The position numbers and the translations under genes were made by a program. DNA of 64,000 bases, taken from NCBI RefSeq assembly GCF_947494555.1, contig NZ_CANLVF010000001.1, positions 1,054,001-1,118,000 of the forward strand, in the 5' to 3' direction. The notes under the pieces are model-generated. The model ran no database searches and was not told the DNA's origin. It saw only the letters and a program-made list of their open reading frames with translations. The number at the start of each line of letters is the position of its first letter. Positions within the stretch are counted from its first letter, which is position 1. The DNA is from an uncultured Roseibium sp. Lineage in GTDB: Bacteria; Pseudomonadota; Alphaproteobacteria; Rhizobiales; Stappiaceae. Positions 8,835 to 17,649 of this stretch are shown here, one piece after another.

Positions 8835-8891
8835 TGATAATCTTTTTTCATTTCGTCACAAATTGGAAAGCTTGACAAGATTTTTTTATCA
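8835..8891. promoter_or_regulatory. Divergent control region with TGATAA/TTATCA half-sites and TTGACA box
   Basis: TGATAA (8835-8840) and TTATCA (8886-8891) form a widely spaced inverted pair between the divergent operons, and TTGACA at 8872-8877 looks like a -35 element for the rightward operon. Transcription from it would start near the regulator ATG, so a very short leader is possible. RpiR binding is inferred from proximity only. Confidence 0.35.
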
Positions 8892-8907
8892 GCTCACTGT
8901 GCGTGAC

Positions 8908-9774
8908 ATGGTGGCTCACAGCACAATCCGCGATCTGATAACCGGGACTTCGGAAGCGTTGACCGGGGCAGAGCGCAAGCTCTCGACAACGCTCTTGTCG
9001 GACTATCCCTTTGCCGGTCTGGAACCCATTCAGGTTCTCGCCGAACGCACGGGTATATCGTCTCCCTCGATTTCGCGGTTTGTGTCGAAACTGGGGTTTC
9101 AGGGCTATCAGGACTTTCAGCGCAAGCTGATCCAGGAGCTGAAAGCAAGCCAGCGTTCCCCTATCGAACTGATGGTGGTCGAACGCGAAGTCGACGGATC
9201 GTTTCTTGGTGATTTCACGCGACGTGCCAACGCGCTCATAGATGAAATGGCACAGAGCATCACCGACGCTCAGTTCGAACGTGTCTGCGATCTGCTCAGT
9301 GATCCGGGCCGGCGGATCTTCGTGATGGGCGGACGTGTGAGTGATCTGGTGGCACAGCATCTCAGCCGTCATCTGAAGCGGCTGCGCGACGATGTCTTTC
9401 ATATCGACCCCGACCCTGAAACCTGGCCCGACAGCCTATTGAAAATGCGCGGCAAGGACGTGCTCTTCGTCGTTGATTTCCGCCGATACCAGCGAACGGT
9501 CACTGACCTGGCGAAGCTTGCGGCCAACGAGAGGAAGGCGAATGTTGTCGTGCTGACGGACAAATGGCTGTCGCCCGCCGTGACCCATGCGCGCGAAACG
9601 CTCGCTGTTCCGGTAGAGAGCGGTACCGTGTGGGACAGCTATGCAGCCGGCTTCACGCTGATGGAGGCAATCATGACGCGGGTTGCGGAGGCTGATTGGA
9701 CCAAACACAGCAAGCGCGTATCGGCGTGGGACGCCCTGACGGAGGGGAGGCAGGAGCTCGGACATGATACGTAA
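8908..9774 (+). CDS. RpiR family transcriptional regulator (HTH plus SIS domain)
   Basis: Residues about 1-77 form the RpiR helix-turn-helix (TGISSPSISRFVSKLGFQGY), and about 115-255 form a SIS domain of the sugar-isomerase fold (RIFVMGGRVSDLVAQHLSRH, then VLFVVDFRRYQRT). RpiR proteins sense small ligands, often phosphosugars. At 288 residues the length is normal. Starts at ATG 8908 or GTG 8899 are possible; neither has a ribosome-binding site, consistent with a leaderless or near-leaderless message. It overlaps the ligase gene by 11 bp, so it is the first gene of the amide operon and probably also controls the divergent pair. RpiR regulators of nitrogen-compound operons occur, but this ligand is unknown. 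Confidence 0.88.
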   Translation: MVAHSTIRDLITGTSEALTGAERKLSTTLLSDYPFAGLEPIQVLAERTGISSPSISRFVSKLGFQGYQDFQRKLIQELKASQRSPIELMVVEREVDGSFLGDFTRRANALIDEMAQSITDAQFERVCDLLSDPGRRIFVMGGRVSDLVAQHLSRHLKRLRDDVFHIDPDPETWPDSLLKMRGKDVLFVVDFRRYQRTVTDLAKLAANERKANVVVLTDKWLSPAVTHARETLAVPVESGTVWDSYAAGFTLMEAIMTRVAEADWTKHSKRVSAWDALTEGRQELGHDT

Positions 9775-11074
9775 GCCGATGATATTCGCCGCAACGTCTG
9801 ATCTTTCCGGGAAAACCCGCGGCAAGGCCTTTCCGGCGGACCAGTTGAACAAGCGGTGCGAACGCGGCATGGGCTGGGTTCCGACAAACGTGCAGATCAC
9901 CTGTTTCGACACCATCGCCGACAGTCCCTTCGGATCGTTCGGCGATCTTGCCCTCGTCCCCGATCAGTCAGCCGATGTCAGCGTCGATTTTGAAGATGGC
10001 ACACCACCTGAGCGTTTCATGCTGTCGGATATCCATACGCTGGACGGCAAGCCCTGGGGGTTTTGCACGCGCTCCATTCTGCGTGCCGCTTTGTCCCGGC
10101 TGAAGGACCTCACCGGTGCACGGCTGCTGGCAGCCTTCGAGCACGAATTCCAATTTGCCGCTGGTTCGACCCTCCTGCATCAGGGGTTCGGATTGCAAGG
10201 GCATGCCGAGTATTCCGGTTTTGCAGAAACACTTTTGGCCGCTCTGGAGCAGGCCAGCCTGACACCGGACAGTTTCATCTGCGAATACGGACCGGATCAG
10301 TTCGAGGTGACCGTAGCACCGGAAGAGGGTGTGAAGGCGGCCGATGCAGCGGTGATCACGCGCGAGTTGGCCCGTATGACCGCGCGCAGGTTCGAGCAAA
10401 CGGCGACGTTCACGCCCATTCGTGATGTGTCGAGCGTCGGCAACGGCGTCCACATCCATATGAGTTTCATGGGTGACAATGGACCCCTGACATACGACGC
10501 AGCAGGTTCCCATGGGCTTTCTCCGCTGACGGCGTCGTTTGCCGCTGGCGTGTTGAAATACATGGACAGCATTCTCGCGCTTACAGCGCCGTCCGTCATT
10601 TCCTATGAGCGTTTGACACCCCATCGATGGAGTGCGGCCTACAACAATCTCGGCCTTCAGGACCGTGAGGCGAGCCTGCGCATCTGTCCGGTGACGGCAA
10701 CGGAGCCGGACGCGATTGCGCGTCAGTTCAACATCGAATACCGGGCCGCAGACGCTGCGGCGTCGCCGTACCTGTCGCTTGCAGCAATCGTTCACGCGGG
10801 GTGCCAGGGCATTGAGGAAGAACTGGCTGCGCCCCAGGTTACAGAGGAAGACCTGTCGCTCCTGAATGCGGAAGAACTTGGCCGGAAAGGCTTTGTGCGT
10901 CTGCCGGCGACGCTTGAAGATGCGCTTGAAAGATTTGCGCGCAACGACATCGTGACCGGCTGGTTCGACCCTGAATTCGCCTCCGTCTACCTGGCGCACA
11001 AGAAGGCCGAGGCGGCCTTTCTCGAGGGAAGGGACACAGCGCAGAAATGCGCCGCCTATGAGGATGTCTATTGA
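9764..11074 (+). CDS. Glutamine synthetase family ligase (non-GlnA type)
   Basis: This is an ATP-dependent ligase of the glutamine synthetase fold. Metal and substrate motifs are present: AAFEHEFQF (glutamate ligand), CEYGPDQFEVTV, GNGVHIHMS, and NNLGLQDREASLRI with the arginines that position phosphate and carboxylate. It lacks the tyrosine-adenylylation signature of housekeeping GlnA and at 436 residues is nearer to gamma-glutamylpolyamine or gamma-glutamylmethylamide synthetases. AGGAGC lies six bases before the ATG; the gene overlaps rpiR and its TGA overlaps the next ATG. It probably joins glutamate, or a glutamate-like acid, to ammonia or an amine taken up by the neighbouring importer; this is inference. 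Confidence 0.85.
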   Translation: MIRKPMIFAATSDLSGKTRGKAFPADQLNKRCERGMGWVPTNVQITCFDTIADSPFGSFGDLALVPDQSADVSVDFEDGTPPERFMLSDIHTLDGKPWGFCTRSILRAALSRLKDLTGARLLAAFEHEFQFAAGSTLLHQGFGLQGHAEYSGFAETLLAALEQASLTPDSFICEYGPDQFEVTVAPEEGVKAADAAVITRELARMTARRFEQTATFTPIRDVSSVGNGVHIHMSFMGDNGPLTYDAAGSHGLSPLTASFAAGVLKYMDSILALTAPSVISYERLTPHRWSAAYNNLGLQDREASLRICPVTATEPDAIARQFNIEYRAADAAASPYLSLAAIVHAGCQGIEEELAAPQVTEEDLSLLNAEELGRKGFVRLPATLEDALERFARNDIVTGWFDPEFASVYLAHKKAEAAFLEGRDTAQKCAAYEDVY

Positions 11075-11799
11075 TGCTTGTGCTCAATGACATTTCGAAA
11101 CAGTTTGGCGGTGTCAGGGCCGTCAGCAATGTGAGTTTCGAGGTGCCTGCGGGTCAAGTGCGCGGTCTGATCGGGCCCAACGGTGCCGGAAAGACCACGT
11201 TGATCAATCTGATCTCCGGTCTTCTGACACCGTCCAGCGGCACGATGTCCCTCGAGGGCGATATACTTGACGGAACGGGTGCAGCTGCCAGAACCCGCAA
11301 GGGGATTGCCCGCACGTTCCAGAACCTTCGCATCTTCGAAAACCTGTCAGTCGGGCAGAACATCGAGGTTGCCCAGATCACTGCGCGGTCCGAAGGGCAT
11401 GAGGACAGCATCGCGATCGGCGAGGCTGTCGAGCGGTTCGATCTTGCAGGCAAGCTGCGCATGCCGGCAAACGCGCTCTCCTATGGCCATCTCAGGCGCC
11501 TGGAGATCGTGCGCGCACTTGCGCTCAACCCGAAGGTGCTGATGCTCGACGAGCCGGCAGCCGGAATGAACGAGCAGGAAACGGAAGAGCTGGCCGAAGC
11601 GCTTGACTGGGTCAAGACCCGCTTCGGCTGCGCCACACTGGTCATCGATCACGATCTCAAATTCATCATGACGCTCTGCGACAGGATCACGGTCCTGAAT
11701 ATGGGAGCCGTGATCGCTGAAGGTACGCCCCGAGAGATAACAACAAATCAAGACGTCATAGATGCCTATCTGGGCGAGGACCATTCCAATGCCGCGTGA
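11074..11799 (+). CDS. ABC transporter ATP-binding protein (LivG type)
   Basis: This is one of the two ATPases of a hydrophobic-amino-acid/amide (HAAT) class importer. The Walker A (GPNGAGKTT), signature region (LSYGHLRRLEI), Walker B (VLMLDEPAAGMN) and switch histidine (VIDHDL) are intact in 241 residues. The ATG at 11074 shares one base with the preceding TGA (TGATG). Genes for the binding protein, the second ATPase and two permeases follow. The substrate is probably an amide, amino acid or urea-like compound rather than branched-chain amino acids, judging from the amidase and ligase genes in the same operon. Confidence 0.93.
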   Translation: MLVLNDISKQFGGVRAVSNVSFEVPAGQVRGLIGPNGAGKTTLINLISGLLTPSSGTMSLEGDILDGTGAAARTRKGIARTFQNLRIFENLSVGQNIEVAQITARSEGHEDSIAIGEAVERFDLAGKLRMPANALSYGHLRRLEIVRALALNPKVLMLDEPAAGMNEQETEELAEALDWVKTRFGCATLVIDHDLKFIMTLCDRITVLNMGAVIAEGTPREITTNQDVIDAYLGEDHSNAA

Positions 11800-11824
11800 C
11801 GCGGCACAAAACAGGAGAGGGACA

Positions 11825-12979
11825 GTGAAGAAAATCGGACTTACACTCGCCGGGCTCGCAGTTGCTGCCGGACCGGCATTCGCCGCAGACACCGTCAAGA
11901 TCGGTCTCGCGGTTCCAATGACCGGCGACTATGCACCTTACTCTGAATTCCAGGGTGCAAAATGCATGGCGGAAAAAATCAACGCGGATGGCGGCATCAA
12001 CGGCATGCCGGTCGAATTGTTCATCCAGGATACGGGTTCCGACACGCAAACAGCCGTGTCGCTTGCCCAGAAGTTCCTGGACGATGGCGTCGTCATGCTC
12101 GGCACGATCCCGTTCTCCGACACGATGATCCCGGTCGCCCAGGTTGCCGCAGGTTATGGCGTCTCGATCTTCCAGCCGCAGTCGACGCAGGTGGAAATGC
12201 ATGCCGGGATCGTCGACAACTTCTTTACCGGCGTATCTCCCGACCCGTTCACCGCGACCGCGGCGGCCAACCATGCTCTCAAGCAGGGCGTGAAAAACGT
12301 TGTCCTGTTCACATCGGATGAGGGCGGGTCCTGGTCGGCGCGCACGCCGCTCTGGTTCGGAGACGTGATCGAGGCAAATGGCGGCAAGGTGCAGGCCAAA
12401 CTCAACTTCAGCTTCGGAACGTCCGACTGGTCACCGCAGATCGCCGAGATCAAGGCGCTGGATACACCGCCCGACGCGGTCTACATCTCGTCCATCATGC
12501 CGGATGTGGGCGTTCTCGTGCGCCAGATGCGCAGTGCAGGGATCGATGCCTGGGTCATCGGCTCCGACGGGTTCGACGATCCTTCGCTCGATGCCATCGG
12601 GTCGGACGATCCGAGCCTTCTGGACAAGGTCTTCTTCGCAACGCTCGCGCCCAGCCATGAGGACAGTGCGGTCGTGAAATTCATGAAGGAATGCGAAGAC
12701 ATGGGCTTTGAGGTCGGCGGCTTGTTCCCGGCAACGGGGGCGGACACGATCATGGCGGTGAAATTCGGTGTTGAAACCGCCGGCAGTCTCGACCCGGCTG
12801 CGGTCTCGGACGCGATCCGGTCCGCCGAAAGTGTCCCGGTTCTGACGGTGGATTCCATTTCGTTCAAGGATACCAAGACCTACGCACAACGAACGATCCC
12901 GGTCATCGGTTACAAGGACGGCAAGCGCGTTCTGATCACGAACGACATTCCGGCCAACGTTCCAACGGACTGGAACTGA
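11825..12979 (+). CDS. ABC transporter substrate-binding protein (LivJ/LivK type)
   Basis: This is the periplasmic receptor of the importer. The mature protein begins ADTVKIGLAVPMTGDYAPYS, typical of type I periplasmic-binding receptors for amino acids, amides and urea, after a signal peptide of about 20 residues. I chose GTG at 11825, which is preceded by GGAGAGG and gives a clean signal peptide; the reading frame extends 21 codons further upstream but into the preceding ATPase gene. The length of 384 residues is normal. Unusually, it sits between the two ATPase genes instead of at the head of the transporter block. Confidence 0.92.
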   Translation: MKKIGLTLAGLAVAAGPAFAADTVKIGLAVPMTGDYAPYSEFQGAKCMAEKINADGGINGMPVELFIQDTGSDTQTAVSLAQKFLDDGVVMLGTIPFSDTMIPVAQVAAGYGVSIFQPQSTQVEMHAGIVDNFFTGVSPDPFTATAAANHALKQGVKNVVLFTSDEGGSWSARTPLWFGDVIEANGGKVQAKLNFSFGTSDWSPQIAEIKALDTPPDAVYISSIMPDVGVLVRQMRSAGIDAWVIGSDGFDDPSLDAIGSDDPSLLDKVFFATLAPSHEDSAVVKFMKECEDMGFEVGGLFPATGADTIMAVKFGVETAGSLDPAAVSDAIRSAESVPVLTVDSISFKDTKTYAQRTIPVIGYKDGKRVLITNDIPANVPTDWN

Positions 12980-13032
12980 CGACACAGGCGCGGCCTTTGG
13001 TTGACGAAGGCCGCGCCAGCCAGGCGAAACGC

Positions 13033-13737
13033 ATGCTCACCATTCAGGATCTCCATGTCTTTCACGGACCGATCGAAGCGGTTCACGGCATTTCCCTCAA
13101 CGTGGAAAGGGGCAAGTGCATTTCGCTTCTGGGACCGAATGGTGCCGGAAAAACATCGACCATTTCCGCGATCACGGGAATTGCGCGCGCAACCGGTTCC
13201 GTCCGATTCGAGGAACGCGAGATTTCAGGCGATAGTGTGGAAGCACGCATAGCCTCGGGCATCGCGGTTTCCCCGGAAGGACGGCGCATTTTTTCCAACC
13301 TGACAATCCTGGAAAATCTCACGCTGGGCGCGGCCATACAAAAAGATCAGAAGGAAAAGGGCAGGGACATCGATCACTGGTTTTCGCTCTTTCCCATCCT
13401 TGCCGAGCGCCGGGACCAGGCAGCCGGCACGCTGTCCGGCGGTGAACAGCAGATGCTTGCGATTGCCCGGGCACTGATGGCGAGACCCAAGATCCTGCTG
13501 CTGGACGAGCCGAGCCTCGGGCTTGCGCCAAAGATTGTCCGCCAGATCTTCGATCTGATCGGCACATTGAAAGACCAGGGCATGACGATCCTGCTGGTTG
13601 AACAGAATGCGACCCAGGCGCTCAGGCTGGCGGATTATGCCTATCTGATGAGTTCAGGCCGGATCGTGGCGCATGGAACCGCGGATGAACTTGGAAAAAG
13701 CGACAAGCTGATGGCAGAGCTGACGGGGGTCGCCTGA
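13033..13737 (+). CDS. ABC transporter ATP-binding protein (LivF type)
   Basis: This is the second ATPase of the importer. Walker A (GPNGAGKTS), the signature LSGGEQQMLAIARAL, Walker B (ILLLDEPSLGLAP) and the switch region (LLVEQNATQAL) are complete; SLGLAP after Walker B is the usual LivF mark. The start at ATG 13033 gives the family N-terminus (MLTIQDLHVFHG); the 12 codons upstream in frame have no homology-like character. Length is 234 residues. The TGA is followed within one base by the permease ATG. Confidence 0.93.
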   Translation: MLTIQDLHVFHGPIEAVHGISLNVERGKCISLLGPNGAGKTSTISAITGIARATGSVRFEEREISGDSVEARIASGIAVSPEGRRIFSNLTILENLTLGAAIQKDQKEKGRDIDHWFSLFPILAERRDQAAGTLSGGEQQMLAIARALMARPKILLLDEPSLGLAPKIVRQIFDLIGTLKDQGMTILLVEQNATQALRLADYAYLMSSGRIVAHGTADELGKSDKLMAELTGVA

Positions 13738-13738
13738 T

Positions 13739-14635
13739 ATGGAATATGTCATTCAGCAGACGCTGAACGCACTCAGTTTCGGTGCCGAATACGCGCTGCT
13801 GGCGCTCGGCCTTGCGATCGTCTTCTCGATCATGGGGCTGGTCAACTTCGCCCATGGCGAGATTATCGCGGTCGGAGGCTACACGATGGTTGCCTTTGCC
13901 TCGCTGGCCATCGGAAATCCGGTGATCGTGATGGCCGGTGCGATCATTGCCGCGATGCTGGCCTCGCTCACGCTGGAGCGGGTCGCCTTCCGGCCCGTGC
14001 GCAAGGCCGATCCGACGACCGGGCTTCTGACCGCCTTCGGTGTTTCCATCGTGCTGCAGAACATTTTCCTGATGTTCGTGTCACCGCGTCCGATTGCTGT
14101 CACTTCGCTCTATTTTCTCGACTGGCCGATCGAGATTGCGGGAATACGGCTCGCCTCGCTTCAGGTCTTCGAAACGCTCACGACGATTGTCGTCATTGTC
14201 GCCCTGATGCTGTTTCTGCGCCGCACCGTTCTCGGGCTGGCCGTGCGGGCAGCGTCCCTCGATTTCGAGATGGTGCGGCTCACCGGCATCAAGGCAAACC
14301 GCGTGTTTGCGATGGCCTTCCTGATCTCGGGCCTTCTGGCCGGACTTGCCTGCATCTTCATCATGGCCCGGCGCGGCAGCGTCGATCCGCATCTGGGATT
14401 CGATCCTGTTCTGAAAGCGTTTGTTGCCTGTGTGGTCGGGGGCTTCGGAAGTCTGCCAGGTGCCGTGCTTGGCGGGTTTCTGCTCGGGGCCGTCGAGGTT
14501 GCGATGCTGGTCATGCTGCCGCAGAGCCTCGGCGGGATGACCGATGCCTTCGTGTTCATGATCGTGGCGCTGATCCTGATCTGGCGGCCGGACGGTATTC
14601 TGTCTCCAGCGGTCGAGAAGGGAGACAAGCTGTGA
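13739..14635 (+). CDS. ABC transporter permease (LivH type)
   Basis: This inner-membrane permease belongs to the branched-chain amino acid/amide importer family. It has about eight hydrophobic segments, the early LGLAIVFSIMGLVNFAHGE motif that marks LivH proteins, and the late VVGGFGSLPGAVLGGFLLG loop that contacts the ATPase. Length (298 residues) is normal. Its start lies one base after the preceding stop and its TGA overlaps the next gene by four bases, so the complex is made stoichiometrically. Confidence 0.93.
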   Translation: MEYVIQQTLNALSFGAEYALLALGLAIVFSIMGLVNFAHGEIIAVGGYTMVAFASLAIGNPVIVMAGAIIAAMLASLTLERVAFRPVRKADPTTGLLTAFGVSIVLQNIFLMFVSPRPIAVTSLYFLDWPIEIAGIRLASLQVFETLTTIVVIVALMLFLRRTVLGLAVRAASLDFEMVRLTGIKANRVFAMAFLISGLLAGLACIFIMARRGSVDPHLGFDPVLKAFVACVVGGFGSLPGAVLGGFLLGAVEVAMLVMLPQSLGGMTDAFVFMIVALILIWRPDGILSPAVEKGDKL

Positions 14636-15663
14636 TCCGGTTGAGTGCGAGCCAGCGATCCGGCCTTGTCGGGGCGGCATTGCTTGCGGCCGTTCTCGTA
14701 GCGGTTGGAGTGGCAACGCTCTACTTCGGTTCGCGTTACCAGATCCGTCTCGTGTACTCGGCCTATGTCAATCTGATTGTCGTTCTCGGCCTGCAGGTGT
14801 TCATGGGAAATGCTCGGATCACCAATCTCTCGCACAGCGCTTTCATGGGGATCGGGGCCTATGCCGCGGCCCTGTGCGTGACGCCGGAAAACATCAAGAA
14901 GATTTCATTGCCGGCCGCCCCGTGGGGCCTTGCCGACTTTTCGCTCGACCCGGTGCTTTCCGCCGCCATCGCCATCGCGATCACCGCGGTACTGGCCTTT
15001 CTGCTCGGCCTTTTCATTGTCCGTCTGACCAGTATCGGTGCGACCATCGTGACGCTCGCCGTTCTGGTGATCGTGCATGCGGTGTTCCTCTACCGGACAG
15101 ATATCTTCAAGGGGAATCAGGCGTTTTTCGGCATTCCGCAGGTGTTCGACCTCGCCTGGGTGGTGGGCATCGCCATCCTGGCGGTAATCGTGTGCCGGCT
15201 GTTCCGGGAGAGCCGCTGGGGTATCCAGCTCAGGGCCAGCGCAGACGATGAGGTCGGCGCAGCCGCGATGGGTGTCGAGATCTACAAGCTGCGCCTGATC
15301 GCCTGGGTTCTGGGTGCGGTTATCCTGGCTGTCGCCGGTATCTGCTATGCCTATTTCCTTGGCACGATTTCCGCGCGGCCCTTCTACTTCAACCATGTGT
15401 TCCTGACCCTTGCGATGCTGATCCTCGGGGGCATGCGGACCGTTACCGGCGCGGTCCTCGGAACGTTTCTGATTTCGTTCGGCCTGGAAGGCGTCAGATA
15501 TCTGGAAACGGGACCCGTGCTGCTTGGCATAGAGCTGCCCGAAGCGCTCGGGCTTTCCGGAATCGCGCTCGGTGCCGTCATTGTCTTGACAATGGCGTTC
15601 AGACCGACGGGTATTATGGGGAACCGGGAAATCGAGACGCTGTTCGCTCGCAAGACTTTCTAG
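14632..15663 (+). CDS. ABC transporter permease (LivM type)
   Basis: This is the second permease of the importer. The start is GTG at 14632, overlapping the LivH-type stop (GTGA) with GGGAGAC upstream. The sequence has the LivM pattern: NLIVVLGLQVFMGNARITNL near the N-terminus, ADDEVGAAAMGV in the middle and LGGMRTVTGAVLGTF as the ATPase-contact loop. Length (343 residues) is normal. The amidase gene follows after ten bases behind a strong AGGAGG. Confidence 0.93.
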   Translation: MIRLSASQRSGLVGAALLAAVLVAVGVATLYFGSRYQIRLVYSAYVNLIVVLGLQVFMGNARITNLSHSAFMGIGAYAAALCVTPENIKKISLPAAPWGLADFSLDPVLSAAIAIAITAVLAFLLGLFIVRLTSIGATIVTLAVLVIVHAVFLYRTDIFKGNQAFFGIPQVFDLAWVVGIAILAVIVCRLFRESRWGIQLRASADDEVGAAAMGVEIYKLRLIAWVLGAVILAVAGICYAYFLGTISARPFYFNHVFLTLAMLILGGMRTVTGAVLGTFLISFGLEGVRYLETGPVLLGIELPEALGLSGIALGAVIVLTMAFRPTGIMGNREIETLFARKTF

Positions 15664-15672
15664 GAGGAAGAC

Positions 15673-16611
15673 GTGGCCTGCAATCACACGATCCACAAGC
15701 ACGCGCACCATTTCGGCTGGGACAATTCGATCGATCCGATCCTGAGCGTCGCACCCGGCGAAACCATCGAAGTGGAGACGATCGACAGCTCGGGCGGCCA
15801 GTTCAATGCGAATTCGACGGTTGCCGACCTCGGCAATCTGAGCTTCGACAAGGTTAACCCGGTCACGGGTCCGATCTTCATAGAGGGGGCCGAACCGGGC
15901 GATGCCGTTGCGATCACCTTTCTGGATTTCAAACCATCCGGCTGGGGCTGGACGGCCAACATTCCAGGCTTCGGGCTACTGACGGACCAGTTTCCGGACC
16001 CGGCGCTGCATATCTGGAAATACGATTCCGTCTCGATGAATCCCGCACTTTACGGGCCAGGCGGGACTGTCCCCTTAAAGCCCTTCGTCGGCACGATCGG
16101 GCTCGCACTCGCAGAACCCGGACTACACTCTGTGGTACCGCCGCGCCGTGTCGGGGGCAACCTGGATATCCGGGACAATGCCGTCGGAACAACGCTTTAC
16201 CTGCCGGTCGAGGTTGCCGGTGGCATGCTGTCGCTTGGAGACACTCATGCGGCCCAGGGGGATGGCGAAATCTGCGGAACGGCGATTGAAAGCCCGATGG
16301 ATGTCGCGATCAAGGTGGATTTGGTCAAGCAGGCGAACTATGCGTTTCCCCGCTTTGAAACCGACGGACCGGTGACGCGGCATTTCGATGCCAAGGGCTA
16401 TAAGGCAACAACCGGGATCGGCGAGGATCTGATGCAGGCTGCCCGGGACGCGGTATCGGGAATGGTTGACTGGGTTGCAGCATCAACCGGGATGAGCGCG
16501 CTCGATGCCTACATGCTGTGCTCGGTCTGCGGCGATCTTCGCATTTCGGAAATCGTCGACATGCCCAATTGGACTGTTTCCTTCTATTTTCCAAAGAGTG
16601 TTCTGGACTAA
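15673..16611 (+). CDS. Acetamidase/formamidase family protein
   Basis: FmdA/AmdA-family enzymes hydrolyse formamide, acetamide or other short amides to ammonia and the acid. The family marks are present: VTGPIFIEGAEPGD, the glycine-rich GGNLDIRDNAVGTTLYLPV and SLGDTHAAQGDGEICG. At 312 residues it is a normal short-form member. The start is GTG at 15673 with AGGAGG eight bases before. As the last gene of the ABC operon it probably acts on the imported compound or on a breakdown product. No clear terminator follows; the 279 bp to the next gene hold no recognisable element. Confidence 0.9.
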   Translation: MACNHTIHKHAHHFGWDNSIDPILSVAPGETIEVETIDSSGGQFNANSTVADLGNLSFDKVNPVTGPIFIEGAEPGDAVAITFLDFKPSGWGWTANIPGFGLLTDQFPDPALHIWKYDSVSMNPALYGPGGTVPLKPFVGTIGLALAEPGLHSVVPPRRVGGNLDIRDNAVGTTLYLPVEVAGGMLSLGDTHAAQGDGEICGTAIESPMDVAIKVDLVKQANYAFPRFETDGPVTRHFDAKGYKATTGIGEDLMQAARDAVSGMVDWVAASTGMSALDAYMLCSVCGDLRISEIVDMPNWTVSFYFPKSVLD

Positions 16612-16890
16612 CGTCCGCTTGTCTCGTGATTAATTCAGGCGCAATGCCAAGTTCGCGTCATGCGATCCTGAATGCCAGTCGTTTGTATCCGGTTCGGGAG
16701 GCGACGGCTCAGAACATGCTTTGCGCAAAAAAATCCTGTTTAACGTCGTGCGGCGCACGCCAAACAAAGTGACGACTCTGATACCATTTAACGGGGATGC
16801 TGCAACCTATGCGATTGCACTGGTTGTTAAGTATGACGCAATACAAAATTGCGTTTGGTGTAATCGGACGTCGATCAGGCTGGGCATTTC

Positions 16891-17649
16891 ATGCAAAGAC
16901 TGGATTTTGAGTTGGACAAGGCGCAGGTAAAGCGTGCCTGGGGCGTGATAGATCGGGACTTTCAAAGTCTCGGTCTTGTTTTGCGCCGCGGTTCCGACTT
17001 CGACGTCGTGGAAGCAATGGCCGCAGAAAGCAGATTTCCACCGCTGGAAGGACATTTCACGCCGACACTCAATACCTATACGCCGTCGCAAGCGTTCTGG
17101 CTGGCCCTCACTGACCCGGCCGGAAAGATGGTCGGGCGGGTCTGTGCCCGGTTTGACCGCATGGAATATCCGATGACACTTACGGACTTCTGGCGAAAAT
17201 ACTTTCACAGGTGCTATCCGAACGCGCTGGGTGGTCAGGTGGTGTTGTCACAGAATCAGCCGCGCGTTGGACGCAGGATCACCGGGGATGTGGTGTATCT
17301 GGGCGGAACTTATGTCGCGCGCGAGTGGCGCCGGCACAAGCTTGGCGGGCTTTTGAACCAGCTCGCCCAAATCGAGGCGCTGCACGATTGGGGCGCTGGT
17401 TTCTATTACGGCTGGATCCAGGGGCACACGTTCCTGGACGGGTTCTGGCGCGAATGCGGTTTTACCAGATGTTCGCACCATGCCCTGAATTGGGAAGAGC
17501 CGCTGCCTGGTACGCTGGATGCCAATCTGATTTTTGCCGGGAATACAGCGGATGACGTGTGTGATCTGATAGATCGCGTCGCTCGTGGATTTCCAGCAGT
17601 TCCATCAGACAGAATATTCGAACAATCCCCGAACGGGTCTCAAACCTGA
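16891..17649 (+). CDS. Acyltransferase-like (GNAT-fold) protein of unknown function
   Basis: I do not recognise a characterised family. The stretch VYLGGTYVAREWRRHKLGG followed by a helix and GFWRECGFTRCSHHALNW resembles GNAT motif A and B geometry, so an acyltransferase is likely. The 252 residues have no signal peptide or membrane segment. The last 188 bp overlap, antisense, the 3' end of the PAS-like gene on the minus strand. Both frames have credible protein character, so I keep both. Confidence 0.6.
   Translation: MQRLDFELDKAQVKRAWGVIDRDFQSLGLVLRRGSDFDVVEAMAAESRFPPLEGHFTPTLNTYTPSQAFWLALTDPAGKMVGRVCARFDRMEYPMTLTDFWRKYFHRCYPNALGGQVVLSQNQPRVGRRITGDVVYLGGTYVAREWRRHKLGGLLNQLAQIEALHDWGAGFYYGWIQGHTFLDGFWRECGFTRCSHHALNWEEPLPGTLDANLIFAGNTADDVCDLIDRVARGFPAVPSDRIFEQSPNGSQT

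Noticed and set aside
9968..10999. Minus-strand open frame of 343 codons opposite the glutamine-synthetase-like gene
   Set aside because: Cys/Arg/His-rich shadow of a well-supported gene in a GC-rich genome.
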